Positions 47,741-57,626 of a DNA stretch of 64,000 bases are shown piece after piece; the stretch's first letter is position 1, and every line of letters begins with the position of its first letter. Source of the DNA: Methanosarcina sp. MSH10X1 (GTDB lineage: Archaea; Halobacteriota; Methanosarcinia; Methanosarcinales; Methanosarcinaceae); assembly GCF_004099695.1 (NCBI RefSeq), contig NZ_SCHL01000005.1, positions 124,001-188,000 on the forward strand. The letters run 5' to 3'. Both the position numbers and the translations under genes were made by a program. Under the pieces are notes generated by a model that ran no database searches, was not told the DNA's origin, and was given only the letters and a program-made list of their open reading frames with translations.

Positions 47741-47902
47741 ATTATAGATTTTTCTGTCCTGTCACTTTTATATGATAAGTAATTTTTTGCTTATTCCTCA
47801 TTTCCTGCTCCATTCCCTGTACCGAAGCATAATCTCGGGAAATAAGGTCAGCACTCTATTTAAACAAAAAAGTAGGAAACAGTAGTAACTTATATACCTT
47901 TG

Positions 47903-48748
47903 ATGGCTCTAATCTCTTTAGCCACAAAAACTCAAGAGGAGACTGAAGGGTTGCAATTAGAACTTCTAGAGCTGATTTTTCTTTCCGATAAACGAAAGCA
48001 GCTATTACTCTTTCTAAAGGACGGACCGAAAAACATGGATGAAATCAGGGAAGCCCTTGACGTAACATCCACTGCTATTCTGCCTCAGATAAAAAAACTA
48101 AAAGAAAAATCTCTTGTTGTTCAGGAAGATAAAAACTATAAACTTTCGCTGATAGGAAAAGTCCTTGTTGAAAAAATGCAGCCTCTTGTCAGTATAGTTG
48201 AAGTCTTTGAGGACAATTTTGACTACTGGGCTGAGAGAAACCTTCAGGGAATTCCCCCGGCTTTCCGAAAGCGGCTTGGAGAGCTAAGGAATTGTAAATT
48301 GATTCAGCCCGACCTGGACCGGATGTTTGAGCTTGACCCGGAAATTGTTGACAACCTCTCTAAATCGAATCGTATTTTTGAATGCATAGCCTACTTCGAT
48401 CCTTCACTTATTTCCTTGTGCCAGGAACTTGCAAAAGGTGGAGTGGAGTTTTCTTTTCTTATGTCCGAACCTGTTTTTCAACGCTATTACCAGGACTATC
48501 TCGAGGACTTCCGGAGTATGCTTGCACTTGAAAACATAAGATTTTTCCTCTACTCAGGAGAACTAAGAATCGCAAATCTTACAGTAACCGACAGATTTGT
48601 CATGATTTCCCTTTTCCCTCAAAATCAGAAGCATTTCGATAGGGAAAGCCTGATCAGCTATGATCCCTCAGCTCTTAAGTTCGGAGACGAGCTCTTTAAC
48701 GAACTGCTCAGAAATTCTACCCGGATTACTCAAGTACCACAAAAATAA
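47903..48748 (+). CDS. winged-helix regulator of the Msr/DUF1724 family (copy 2)
   Basis: A 281-residue paralogue of the protein at 40510, with the same order: an N-terminal winged helix (KQLLLFLKDGPKNMDEIREA, TSTAILPQIKKLKEKSLVVQ) and the DUF1724-type domain (EDNFDYWAERNLQGIPPAFR, NLTVTDRFVMISLF). It differs from copy 1 by a longer N-terminus (ALISLATKTQEETEGLQLEL). The homologues known from M. acetivorans (MsrA-F, MreA) control methyltransferase operons. I take ATG 47903 over the TTG at 47900. No strong ribosome-binding site precedes it. Confidence 0.86.
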   Translation: MALISLATKTQEETEGLQLELLELIFLSDKRKQLLLFLKDGPKNMDEIREALDVTSTAILPQIKKLKEKSLVVQEDKNYKLSLIGKVLVEKMQPLVSIVEVFEDNFDYWAERNLQGIPPAFRKRLGELRNCKLIQPDLDRMFELDPEIVDNLSKSNRIFECIAYFDPSLISLCQELAKGGVEFSFLMSEPVFQRYYQDYLEDFRSMLALENIRFFLYSGELRIANLTVTDRFVMISLFPQNQKHFDRESLISYDPSALKFGDELFNELLRNSTRITQVPQK

Positions 48749-48818
48749 ACTGGTAATTAAAAATCAGGAACCAGCAATCTCATCTCAAAAATCCCGCAAA
48801 CATCTAACAAATATTTAG

Positions 48819-49083
48819 TCCCAGGCCTTTTTGTAGAGGCTCGACCGCAAGCCTTTTCAAAACATCTTTGACCGCAAGCCTTTTCAAAAAAGGCTTGAGC
48901 GAAAACCTTTTCTCAAAAGGTTTTATCGCAAACTTTTTCAAAAAAGTTTGATCAAAAACTAATGCTTTATCGAAACCGGTGTAACCGGAGCGTGATCGAC
49001 CGGCGCAACGCAAGCCTTTTCAAAAAAGGCTTGAGCGAAAATCCCCACGTAACGGCGTGATAAACCGGAGCAACGGTCGTGTT
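48819..49083. repeat. hairpin-rich dispersed repeat, copy B
   Basis: Related to the block at 20360-20632 and in the same orientation: AAGCCTTTTCAAAAAAGGCT modules, AACCTTTTCTCAAAAGGTTT, and ACCGGTGTAACCGGAGCGTG then ATCGACCGGCGCAACG. It sits in a convergent gap between an Msr-type gene and a flavodoxin gene. The remaining 270 bases to 49354 hold no gene. Confidence 0.7.
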
Positions 49084-49354
49084 CAAGAAAGGCTGATCCT
49101 AGAAGGTGTGAATTTTCATATATCCCTTTTCTTGTTACTAGTTTTTGTTATCAGGAATCTGAGGTTAATCAGGGCCACCGAAGGTCGGGGAAAACGGACT
49201 GGATAAACAGGGGACATGTTTTCCGGTGTTTTCCGGTGTTTTCCTTGTTTCCGGTGGCTCGTATGGTTTAGGTTATTTTCTCCCTCCATTTTTTGGTGAT
49301 TAAGTGTCTTGAAATAAACTGTGATATTAAGCTCCTCTTACGTTCAGAATATGG

Positions 49355-49822
49355 TTAACCAGGTGCCCCCTGTGGTTGTGGCGCTTTGCTTCTCTGCTTC
49401 ATCTTTTCAGCGATGTCGACACCAAGCCTTTTGCATTCCTGCACATCCTTATCTGTAGGTTTGTGAAGGATCCTGAGCACGGGATCTATAACGGTCATTC
49501 CCATCTCTCGCATTTTTTCGGCTATCAATATAGGTGCTTCTCCACTCCATCCATATGACCCGAAAGCGGCTCCCAGCTTCCCCTTTGGGTTTGTGGAAGC
49601 GAGAGTCTCATTCATGAATTTCTCCATGGGCTGCAGCATCCTGTAGTAAAAAGTGGATGAACCAACCGCGACTGCATCGGCTTCATTAAGATCTTCGATT
49701 TTTACATCATAAAAGCTAACAGCCTTTACATCTATATGTTTTGATTCGATTCCGCTAGCGATTGCCTCTGCCATAATTTTCGTATTCCCCGAAGTACTGA
49801 GATAAACAACTATTGCTTTCAT
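49355..49822 (-). CDS. flavodoxin-family protein
   Basis: A 155-residue flavodoxin. The FMN phosphate loop is YLSTSGNTKIMAEAI near the N-terminus, followed by GSSTFYYRMLQPME and GAAFGSYGWSGEAP, the isoalloxazine-binding loops. ATG 49822 has GGGGG seven bases upstream and is preferred over the ATG at 49828. It could carry electrons in redox steps or protect against oxidative stress. It stands alone, next to a convergent repeat block and upstream of the PAS-GAF gene. Confidence 0.88.
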   Translation of the reverse strand: MKAIVVYLSTSGNTKIMAEAIASGIESKHIDVKAVSFYDVKIEDLNEADAVAVGSSTFYYRMLQPMEKFMNETLASTNPKGKLGAAFGSYGWSGEAPILIAEKMREMGMTVIDPVLRILHKPTDKDVQECKRLGVDIAEKMKQRSKAPQPQGAPG

Positions 49823-50026
49823 TTGCATCCCCCATCCTGCATAAGATCTTTATTAACGACAGTGACGGACAAAAAGCGAGTAAAATAAGCCTGCACTCTT
49901 TCCATAGTCAGGGTAGAATAAGGCGAGACCCTAGATATTCTCACTTTTCAATCCTATATTAATTATAAAAATTATTTTTAATAAGGATTTCGTCCGGACT
50001 GGGTTAATTTAAGGTAAATAAGAATC

Positions 50027-51790
50027 TTATCCAAGATCTGCCGCAATCCGGATAGGAGCTATATAATTAACTACCTGGAGGGCTACACTCTCAAGGAAAT
50101 TGCGCACGCTCTGGGGAATTCGGTCTGTAGTATGAGAAGCAAAGTTAAGGCTGCCTATAATTTCTCCCCGATGTTTTATAGGTATCACGGCTACTGCAGT
50201 GATCTTTTCCTTCTTGATCAGATCTGCCATTTTGTCTGAGAAAAAATCCATCCTGTAAACCGGCTTTTCAGTCCAGATCTGGCGCGCTTCAGGGGAATCT
50301 GCCCTATATGTAGAAATACTCTTCACGAACTCGGGAGACAGTCCTCGATGTGCAACCAGATTAATCTGGTCCAGGAGCTCGTCCTTCAAATATATGCCTG
50401 CGGCATCTATCTCTTCTATATCCAGGCAGGCATCAAGGATCTGGTTAAGCATAGTTTGAAGATTCCAGGTAGTACTGAGGGATACTCCCAGCTCCCTCTG
50501 GATATCAAGCATTTTCTGCGCCTCTTTTCTCTCTGTGACGTCTATAACTATCCCCTGAAGATGAGTAACTCCGCCTTTAATGTCTCGCTGGATAAACGTT
50601 CGTTCTTCAACCCAGCGTATATTGCCGTCCCCTGTAAAAATTCTATATTCCATTTCAAAAGAATCGTATCCTTCCCTTACCGAACGTGCCAGGCTTTCGA
50701 TAACTGCCTGTATATCCTCTCTATGGATTATATTCCCATAAAGTATATTCCCTGAAAGGAAATCTTCTACTGTGTACCCGAACTGAGTTACGTTTTCAGA
50801 AACAAAATCTACAGGCCAGTTTTCCGTATTTTTCCATCGAAAAGCTACTGCAGGACTTTTGTTAATTATTGTCTTCAGCATTCTCTGCGTTTCAAGTGAT
50901 TTTCTCAGTGCTTTCTCAACTTTCTTTCTACGGGTTATATCCAGTACTATTCCCTGAAAGCGGGTTACTTTGCCATCCCTTTCTCTCTGGATAAAGGTTC
51001 TTTCGTTTACCCATAGCATGTCTCCGGCCTTTGTAAAAATCCTGTATTCCGAATTGAAACTTACCTCTCCTTTCTGGATGCTCCTGTCCAGTTCTTCTTC
51101 TACTCTTTTCAGGTCATCAGGATGAATAATTTTTCCATACTTAACTGTCTGTGATAGAAAATCATCAACCGTATACCCGAACTGTATTACATTATCCGAA
51201 ACAAAAATTGCAGGCCAGTACTTCTCATTTTTCCACAGAAAGATAACTGCAGGGCTATTATTAATTGCTGCAGTCAGCACCTGTTGCATCTTAAGAGTCT
51301 TTTGCAACTCTTCTTCGCTTTTCTTCCGCTTGGTGATATCGAGCACCACTCCCTGAAAGTGGGTCGCCTTTCCGGCCGTACCTCTCTGGATGAAGGTTCT
51401 GTCGTTTATCCATCGCACATCGCCTGCTTTCGTAACAATCCTGTACTCCACACCGAATGCAGAAGTTCTGCCTTTTGCTCTTTTCTCAAATTCCTGTTCA
51501 ACCTTCCTGAGATCATCGGGGTATATTATATCTTTATACATCACCCTGCCAGAAGTGAAATCCTCTGCCGTATACCCGAATTTCCCCACATTTTCGGAGA
51601 CAAATTCTACAGGCCATTTATCTTCATTTTTCCAGAGAAAAAGCACTACATGGCTGTTATTTATCATCATTTTCAGAGTTTCTTCTTTCTCCAGAGTTGC
51701 CTGGAGAGCTTCTCCTCTCAAGTTGTTTTTATTGCCTGCGGTCTGGAAGTCCACATTTAAAGCTCCCTTATCCTCAGAACCCTCATCCAT
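50027..51790 (-). CDS. PAS-PAS-PAS-GAF sensor protein without kinase domain
   Basis: A 587-residue sensor. Three PAS domains with PAC motifs follow one another (roughly residues 50-165, 175-295 and 300-420), each ending in the FQGVVLDIT/FQGIVLDIT/LQGIVIDVT pattern, and then a GAF domain (about 435-575, ARQIWTEKPV and EIIGSLNFASHT). No histidine kinase or HATPase motifs are visible. I choose ATG 51790, which has AGGTGG upstream; an alternative ATG at 51853 lies upstream of the likely transcription start. Acting without a kinase, it could be a signal-binding partner of another protein, or its kinase may be elsewhere. Confidence 0.82.
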   Translation of the reverse strand: MDEGSEDKGALNVDFQTAGNKNNLRGEALQATLEKEETLKMMINNSHVVLFLWKNEDKWPVEFVSENVGKFGYTAEDFTSGRVMYKDIIYPDDLRKVEQEFEKRAKGRTSAFGVEYRIVTKAGDVRWINDRTFIQRGTAGKATHFQGVVLDITKRKKSEEELQKTLKMQQVLTAAINNSPAVIFLWKNEKYWPAIFVSDNVIQFGYTVDDFLSQTVKYGKIIHPDDLKRVEEELDRSIQKGEVSFNSEYRIFTKAGDMLWVNERTFIQRERDGKVTRFQGIVLDITRRKKVEKALRKSLETQRMLKTIINKSPAVAFRWKNTENWPVDFVSENVTQFGYTVEDFLSGNILYGNIIHREDIQAVIESLARSVREGYDSFEMEYRIFTGDGNIRWVEERTFIQRDIKGGVTHLQGIVIDVTERKEAQKMLDIQRELGVSLSTTWNLQTMLNQILDACLDIEEIDAAGIYLKDELLDQINLVAHRGLSPEFVKSISTYRADSPEARQIWTEKPVYRMDFFSDKMADLIKKEKITAVAVIPIKHRGEIIGSLNFASHTTDRIPQSVRNFLESVALQVVNYIAPIRIAADLG

Positions 51791-51862
51791 TCTACAACCA
51801 CCTGTACAGGAATCTTTAATATCTCCCCTGTTCCTGTGTTCTTGCTTTCTCATCTGTATTTC

Positions 51863-51875
51863 ATTTATATAATTA
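51863..51875 (-). promoter_or_regulatory. TATA-like element for the PAS-GAF gene
   Basis: Read on the minus strand: TAATTATATAAAT. A start about 25 bases further on, near 51840, rules out the ATG at 51853 as the start codon and supports 51790. Confidence 0.4.
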
Positions 51876-53057
51876 TATTTCGATCAGGCATCAGTTTCTT
51901 TAATTATTGTATGTATTCCCCTGTTCTTATCTATGCCAATAACCGATAATACATCGCAGACGTATCGCTGGATAAGTTTCAAACTTCGAATATCTATAAT
52001 GAACCCCGTAAGTTATTTGACACTAAATAAGCAAGTATATTAAAAGGAGATCTTTCATTGACTAGCATGAAGCTAAAATGGACTTCTAGAGACGATACAG
52101 TAATTCCATATACCAGTAATATTAACTGCAAAAAATGACAAAATCCAGAAATGGCAAAAACTCTGAGATACCATAAAACCTCCATGAAGAAACTTAAGAA
52201 GGGTATTACGGAGACCCTGTTTAGCTACTTTGCTTGTTTATTTATTTTGATCGATTTTAAGATTTATTTCTCAGAATAAGCTCAATTTCCAGTCTCATGA
52301 TCTGGATGGAGATTTCTTTTTCCTATCAGGAGGATTAATTTTTACAAACAACTTCTGGGTTCGCTTATAAGATTATCTCTCACCCTTTGAGGAATTAATT
52401 TTATACATTCGCCACAATTCTGGACCTCAGCATAAGCAAAAGTAATCTGTTTTATTCAGGAATAATGCTTCCGTTCTGGCGAGATACCGGTAATTCCAAA
52501 ATTACTTAGTAAAAAATCATCAAATAGTATTCAAGTGAAGTAAATAGAATATATTGTGAACGGGTATAATCCTGTCATGGTTAATTTTCTATTTAATTCG
52601 TTTTTTCGGGTGTGATCTTGTAGATGTGGTCCAGAGCAGGCCCGTTCACCATGCTATTGATTCAAGACTCGGATTGATTATATAAATATTTGTATACTAT
52701 TATATTACGTTACCTTTTTGTGCAAAAAGTTGAAGTTTTCATGGTTTAAAAACGGTTTTTTATCCGGTCCTGGCCTGTCTTGTTCTAAATCAGGTTCTTC
52801 TCTTCAGGCTTTCTCTTCAAGTTTTTCAACTGCCAAATTCTTTACCCGGTCTTCCAGGCCAGCTTTCTGTCCTTGCCGGGTTGCAAAGCTATACTAACTA
52901 TCTTTCAACCGGTTTTCCTATCATTTTTCTCGAACTTTCCAGTATCTTCTCTTTCCTTTTTTGTAGCTTTTTCTTCCCCAACCTGTTTATACTATGAGGT
53001 TTTTTCCTACCTATACACTATAATTAACTTCATTATGAAATTTTAAGGAGATTTGCA
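51876..53057. other. long divergent intergenic region
   Basis: About 1.2 kb between the PAS-GAF gene and ilvD with no supported gene. It contains AT-rich stretches near 52530-52560 and 52680-52700 and a pyrimidine-rich stretch from 52780 to 52990. The sequence CACTATAATTAACT near 53017 may be the ilvD promoter. Confidence 0.45.
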
Positions 53058-54719
53058 ATGAGAAGCGCTATTATCAAAGAAGGACCGGAACGTGCTCCCA
53101 ACCGTTCACTTCTGAAAGCTACAGGGGTCACAGATTCCGAAATGAGGAAGCCATTCATCGCAGTTGTAAATTCCTGGAACGATATAATTCCCGGCCATAT
53201 CCATCTGAATAAACTTGCAGAGGCTGTGAAAGCCGGAATCAGGAACGCCGGGGGGGTTCCTTTTGAGTTCCATACTATAGGGGTCTGCGACGGAATTGCA
53301 ATGGGACATGAGGGTATGAGGTATTCTCTACCCAGCAGAGAGGTTATCGAGGACACAATAGAGCTTATGGTTAAAGCCCACCAGTTTGACGGTATTGTCC
53401 TGATCCCTTCCTGCGACAAAATCGTGCCAGGACACCTTATGGCAGCAGGCAGACTTGATATCCCTGCAATCGTTGTAACCGGAGGGCCTATGCTTCCGGG
53501 TTATGTAGATGACCAATATACAGACCTTATCTCGGTTTTCGAAGGGGTGGGAGCTTACAGGGCAGGTAAACTCTCGGAAACTGACCTTAAAAGGCTTGAA
53601 AACCTTTCCTGTGCAGGAGCCGGGTCATGTGCAGGGATGTTTACCGCAAACACTATGGCCTGCATGACCGAAGCCCTGGGGCTGAGCCTTCCGGGCTGTG
53701 CAACTGCACATGCCGTGGATGCTAAAAAGGCCCGCATTGCCAAGGAATCCGGAGAGCGGATAGTTGAGATGGTCCGGGAGAACCTGACTCCCAGAAAGCT
53801 TGTCAATTTTAAATCCCTGGAAAATGCCATAATGGTTGATATGGCAATAGGTGGAAGCACCAATACAACCCTGCACCTTCCTGCCCTTGCCCATGAATTC
53901 GGGCTGAATCTCCCTCTTGAGAAATTTGATGAACTCAGCAGGACAACGCCCCATCTGATTTCACTACGTCCTGGCGGCCCGAATTTCATGCTGCATTTTG
54001 ACAGGGCAGGCGGGGTTCAGGCGGTCATGCAGAGGCTTTCCTCCAAACTTTATCTGGATCAGCTCACAGTGAATGGCAAAACTATCGGGGAAAATCTGAG
54101 CGAGCTTGAGATTGTTAACCCGAAACTCAACAGGGAGATAATTGCAACTCTCGAAACGCCTATCCATGCCGAAGGTGGAATAGCGGTCCTTAAAGGCAGC
54201 CTTGCCCCTGACGGCTCGGTTGTGAAACAGGCAGCCGTTGATCCGAAAATGCACGTACATACAGGACCTGCGAGGGTTTATGACTGTGAAGAGGACGCTA
54301 TGGAAAGTATCCTTGCAGGCAATGTAAAACCCGGAGACATTGTGGTCATCCGCTACGAAGGCCCTAAAGGTGGCCCTGGTATGCGGGAAATGCTTGCAGC
54401 TACAGCCGCAATCGGAGGCATGGGCTTGCTGGAATCGGTAGCTTTGATAACTGACGGGCGCTTCTCAGGCGGGACCCGCGGGCCATGTATAGGACACATC
54501 TCTCCCGAGGCTAGTGAAGGAGGGCCAATTGCCCTGGTAAAGACCGGGGATATGGTAGAAATCAATATTCCTGAAAGAGTCCTGAACCTGAAAATCTCAG
54601 AAGAAGAGCTTGAGCAGCGGAAGGCAGTTTTCGTACCTCCGAAAAAAGAAGTTACAGGCTATCTTGCCAGATATCAGCGTTCCGTTCATTCCGCAAACAC
54701 AGGCGGAATAGTAGACTGA
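53058..54719 (+). CDS. ilvD: dihydroxy-acid dehydratase
   Basis: A 553-residue Fe-S dehydratase of branched-chain amino acid synthesis, making 2-oxo acids from dihydroxy-acids. Cluster-binding and catalytic motifs are [21 protein letters not shown] and [16 protein letters not shown]. The C-terminal region has the conserved [19 protein letters not shown] and [19 protein letters not shown] sits just before the ATG. A good terminator follows. It is transcribed alone, convergent with the mtx operon across a hairpin-rich repeat. Confidence 0.96.
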   Translation: MRSAIIKEGPERAPNRSLLKATGVTDSEMRKPFIAVVNSWNDIIPGHIHLNKLAEAVKAGIRNAGGVPFEFHTIGVCDGIAMGHEGMRYSLPSREVIEDTIELMVKAHQFDGIVLIPSCDKIVPGHLMAAGRLDIPAIVVTGGPMLPGYVDDQYTDLISVFEGVGAYRAGKLSETDLKRLENLSCAGAGSCAGMFTANTMACMTEALGLSLPGCATAHAVDAKKARIAKESGERIVEMVRENLTPRKLVNFKSLENAIMVDMAIGGSTNTTLHLPALAHEFGLNLPLEKFDELSRTTPHLISLRPGGPNFMLHFDRAGGVQAVMQRLSSKLYLDQLTVNGKTIGENLSELEIVNPKLNREIIATLETPIHAEGGIAVLKGSLAPDGSVVKQAAVDPKMHVHTGPARVYDCEEDAMESILAGNVKPGDIVVIRYEGPKGGPGMREMLAATAAIGGMGLLESVALITDGRFSGGTRGPCIGHISPEASEGGPIALVKTGDMVEINIPERVLNLKISEEELEQRKAVFVPPKKEVTGYLARYQRSVHSANTGGIVD

Positions 54720-54751
54720 GCTCCTGATAGTGGTTTAAATACCTTTGTTTC

Positions 54752-54778
54752 AGGAGGGTTTCATCCCTCCTCTTTTTT
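54752..54778 (+). terminator. terminator of ilvD
   Basis: A perfect seven-base stem (AGGAGGG and CCCTCCT) around TTTCAT is followed by CTTTTTTAT. It lies about 30 bases past the stop codon. Confidence 0.75.
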
Positions 54779-54837
54779 ATAACGGTAGAAACTCTGGAAG
54801 TAAAAGGCTTATTGCAATCAGTCAACTTCCTGCAAAC

Positions 54838-55040
54838 CGTTGGCCCGCAAGCGTGGCGTCGCTTGAGCCCGCCCCGGTTACACCGGTTTCGATAAAGCAT
54901 GAGTTTTTGATCAAACTTTTTCAAAAAAAGTTTGCGATAAAACCTTTTCTCAAAAGGTTTTCGCTCAAGCCTTTTTTGAAAAGGCTTGCGATCAAGGATT
55001 TTTTGAAAAGGCTTGCGATCAAGCCCTTTTTGAATAAAGA
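54838..55040. repeat. hairpin-rich dispersed repeat, copy C (inverted)
   Basis: The same modules as in copies A and B, in the other orientation: CCGGTTACACCGGTTTCGAT, then AACTTTTTCAAAAAAAGTTT, AACCTTTTCTCAAAAGGTTT and TTTTTTGAAAAGGCTTGCGA twice. It fills most of the gap between the ilvD terminator and mtxH. Confidence 0.7.
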
Positions 55041-55094
55041 TTGTGAAAATTCTACATATTCAGGCTGCAGAGTTATAACTTTGCAGGTAAACTA

Positions 55095-56027
55095 TTATAT
55101 AAGTAAATTTACAGGATGCCGGGCAGCTGGCTCTATATCGAGGTCAGCTACAGCTTCGGAGATCATTATATCACTCATGGCAGCCATGGGAAATACGTAT
55201 GGTGCATACTCTATAGGTCCATAAAGAATGAAATCTCCGGCTGCCGCCTGCTGTAAGCAGGTTGAGCCGACATCGCAAATCTTGTAAAGGATAGGGTCTT
55301 TTTCTCTCTTCTGGTTCAGCCAGTTCCAGGCTGAGGGAGCGTTATGGATTCCTGAGCCAGTTGGATATCCCCATTTTGCTTTTGCGGTAATCGTCATCCT
55401 CAGGGCTACGCCTGCCCCATTCCCCATAGGTGTAATGCTCGGGTCTATAAGCTTGTTAACTATTCCGCATCTCTCTGCAATTGAAAGTAATCCTTCTTCG
55501 AGAATACCTGCCCCATTTTCAAGCAGTTCCATTCTGCCCAGGAGGGATGAGTCCATCGCATTGAAGCCAAGGATAATCGAGCTGTCAATGTCGGATAGGG
55601 TGAGAGCTTCGATTTCGGAAGCATTTATGCTCATATTTATGGAATTGTAGATTGCTTTGTCTGCAAGCCCTATTTCACTGACATATTCTGCGGCATGGGA
55701 ACGTACGGTTCCTTCGGGAGAGTCAATAAGAAAGGGAGCTTCTGAAATCTCAGATACAAAATCAATATAACGGGTGATGCTTTCAGATGTAGTCCCGAAA
55801 ATATGGACAATATGCGGATTTCCTGTTTCCTCCGCACTTGCTTCCTGCAGATTTATCAGCTTTTCGGCAGCAGCCCGATCAAACAGCCCCCGGGAGGCAT
55901 CTTTTACGATCTCATGCTTATCATAAAAAATAGTTCCTGCAAGCACGGTCGGAAGCTCTCCCGGCTGTCCGCCTATTTTCACTCCTGCAACATTAACGAT
56001 CTGCTGTTCTTTCTGGAACTTAAACAT
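55095..56027 (-). CDS. mtxH: MtrH-like methyltransferase subunit of the mtx operon
   Basis: A 310-residue protein homologous to MtrH, the subunit that moves the methyl group from methyl-tetrahydromethanopterin onto a corrinoid. Landmarks include FKFQKEQQIVNVAGVKIGGQ at the start, NPHIVHIFGTTSESITRYID, a TIM-barrel-like body and GIHNAPSAWNWLNQ near the end. It is the last gene of an mtxX-mtxA-mtxH order described from Methanosarcina barkeri. It lies apart from any mtrA-H membrane complex genes, so it should act in the cytoplasm with the MtrA-like protein. GAGGGTG precedes the ATG. Physiological substrate not settled. Confidence 0.87.
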   Translation of the reverse strand: MFKFQKEQQIVNVAGVKIGGQPGELPTVLAGTIFYDKHEIVKDASRGLFDRAAAEKLINLQEASAEETGNPHIVHIFGTTSESITRYIDFVSEISEAPFLIDSPEGTVRSHAAEYVSEIGLADKAIYNSINMSINASEIEALTLSDIDSSIILGFNAMDSSLLGRMELLENGAGILEEGLLSIAERCGIVNKLIDPSITPMGNGAGVALRMTITAKAKWGYPTGSGIHNAPSAWNWLNQKREKDPILYKICDVGSTCLQQAAAGDFILYGPIEYAPYVFPMAAMSDIMISEAVADLDIEPAARHPVNLLI

Positions 56028-56109
56028 TTTTACACCCTCAAATCTACAGGCTAGTATTTTGTTTCAAAGCCTCGTTCTATACACTTGATTTAAGTTTCCT
56101 GGCTGGAAA

Positions 56110-56703
56110 CTAGAAATCTTTTGGCTGGCAGACTGTTCCTGAAGCTGCGTCCATAACCAGTTCTTCGGAGATTATTATATCGCCTGAGAGAGGGACCGCG
56201 AAAGTAGCTTGCCTTTTCTTATGGGAAACAGTTACTACAGGCTCATCCGGATAAGCCTCCCCTCGATACTTATATCTTCTCACGATTTTCATTATTTCAT
56301 CAGGGTCAGTCAATCCTATTCTGTCAAAAAGCACTACCTGTTGCTGGAAGCGTTTAACTGCCTCTCTGGATATATTTTCTATGAAGGGAATTGCTCCCTC
56401 AGAGCCAATAATCCTGCCCTTCTCATCAATCCCGTTTGCGTGAATTGCAAGCAGGGAGTGGCCTGCTAGATGGCCTCTTGATTCCGTCCCGCAGACAAGA
56501 ACATACCGTATATTGGAATTTGAGATAATATTTACGATTATTTTTTCTACTCCTAGATTTTCGGTTTTTGAACTTCCCCATATAGCTGCTTCAGGTGAAG
56601 GATTTATCTGGCTTGCAAGAGTTACGACCGCAATTCGGGATTTGGGATTTCCTACCGTATAGTCGCCTCTTACTACCGGCCATGTCTCTGCAATGGTTAT
56701 CAA
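56110..56703 (-). CDS. mtxA: MtrA-like corrinoid protein lacking a membrane anchor, mtx operon
   Basis: A 197-residue homologue of MtrA, the corrinoid-binding subunit. The central segment with the conserved histidine is CGTESRGHLAGHSLLA, where the GH histidine should coordinate cobalt. The long C-terminal membrane helix of MtrA is absent, so the protein should be soluble. The start is TTG 56703, preceded by AAAGGTGATTC inside the mtxX end; it overlaps the mtxX stop codon. MtxH-like partner lies 82 bases downstream. A soluble methyl acceptor for a non-energy-conserving methyl transfer is a fair guess. Confidence 0.86.
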   Translation of the reverse strand: MITIAETWPVVRGDYTVGNPKSRIAVVTLASQINPSPEAAIWGSSKTENLGVEKIIVNIISNSNIRYVLVCGTESRGHLAGHSLLAIHANGIDEKGRIIGSEGAIPFIENISREAVKRFQQQVVLFDRIGLTDPDEIMKIVRRYKYRGEAYPDEPVVTVSHKKRQATFAVPLSGDIIISEELVMDAASGTVCQPKDF

Positions 56704-57596
56704 AGAATCACCTTTTTTCTTTCCTTGTTCAGGTGAGACAGTGCACTTGCGAGCATTATGGCTTTCGTAAAATGTCCGCCTACTCTTGATGTGTCTACAA
56801 AAACGTAATCGTCCATCAGCACCGGAGCTCCGAGCCCGTCGCCTCCACCCAGGAAAGCAATTGTTCTGAAAATCAGGTTTCCCGAAATTCCATCGGGGGC
56901 AACGATAAAGTTCGATTCTTTTATGGCATCCTCAATAAGAATTGTATGATGCTTGGCATTAATCCCGAGTTCCACAGCTCTCCTTGCCACGAATTCCCCA
57001 TCTGCAAGCGTCCTGTCTACACGTCTATTCCTTCCCACGTCTCCGATCCTGCCTCCGGAAAGCACGCCGACAGCAGGCTCTATCCCGAATCTCCTTATAT
57101 GTTCGGCCCCAAGCGTTATCATCCTGAGCTTATCTCCAATGGTATTTCCCTCATCGATTCCTACAGGGGCGAGAAAGAAAGGTACCCCGTCGACTGTGAG
57201 AAGCAGGGCAAGCCGGCAGATTCTTTTCTTTCCGAGCGCCTCTTTGAGATGGGCAAGAGCTCCTGACGCCTTTGCCGTGCCTCTGATAACTGCATCAACT
57301 TTTCTTGAAATCATAAGTTCTGCAAGAGTTTTTTCGGGATTGTCCGTGTCCACTATCTCAAGTTCTGTACCGATCTCCTCTATTTCTTTCTTTATCCCTA
57401 CCAGGACGACCTGTGCATATCCCATTTCCTGGGCTTTCCAGGCGCTCTCGAGCATTTTAGGATTCGGGTCCCTTATTCCCATAGCTACTCTAGCCCTGTT
57501 TGCTCTGGCCCTCATTTCGATAGCCTCAAGGAGAGCGTCCATATTATTCTTTTCCATATCCATCCGAACTGTTGTGTAAGATTTTAAGTAGTTCAC
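56700..57596 (-). CDS. mtxX: MtxX, methanogenesis marker protein 4 (phosphotransacetylase-like)
   Basis: A 298-residue protein with the fold of phosphate acyltransferases ([20 protein letters not shown] at the start, [19 protein letters not shown] near the end). The family is one of the methanogenesis marker proteins and is called MtxX where it heads the mtx operon. Its biochemical role is not known to me. The start is uncertain: GTG 57596 is used, but the ATG at 57563 is a reasonable alternative, since no strong Shine-Dalgarno is visible. It is the first gene of the operon and is divergent from rfcL. Confidence 0.85.
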   Translation of the reverse strand: MNYLKSYTTVRMDMEKNNMDALLEAIEMRARANRARVAMGIRDPNPKMLESAWKAQEMGYAQVVLVGIKKEIEEIGTELEIVDTDNPEKTLAELMISRKVDAVIRGTAKASGALAHLKEALGKKRICRLALLLTVDGVPFFLAPVGIDEGNTIGDKLRMITLGAEHIRRFGIEPAVGVLSGGRIGDVGRNRRVDRTLADGEFVARRAVELGINAKHHTILIEDAIKESNFIVAPDGISGNLIFRTIAFLGGGDGLGAPVLMDDYVFVDTSRVGGHFTKAIMLASALSHLNKERKKVIL

Positions 57597-57626
57597 AGAA
57601 GTAAAACACGATCATTAATTAATTTT

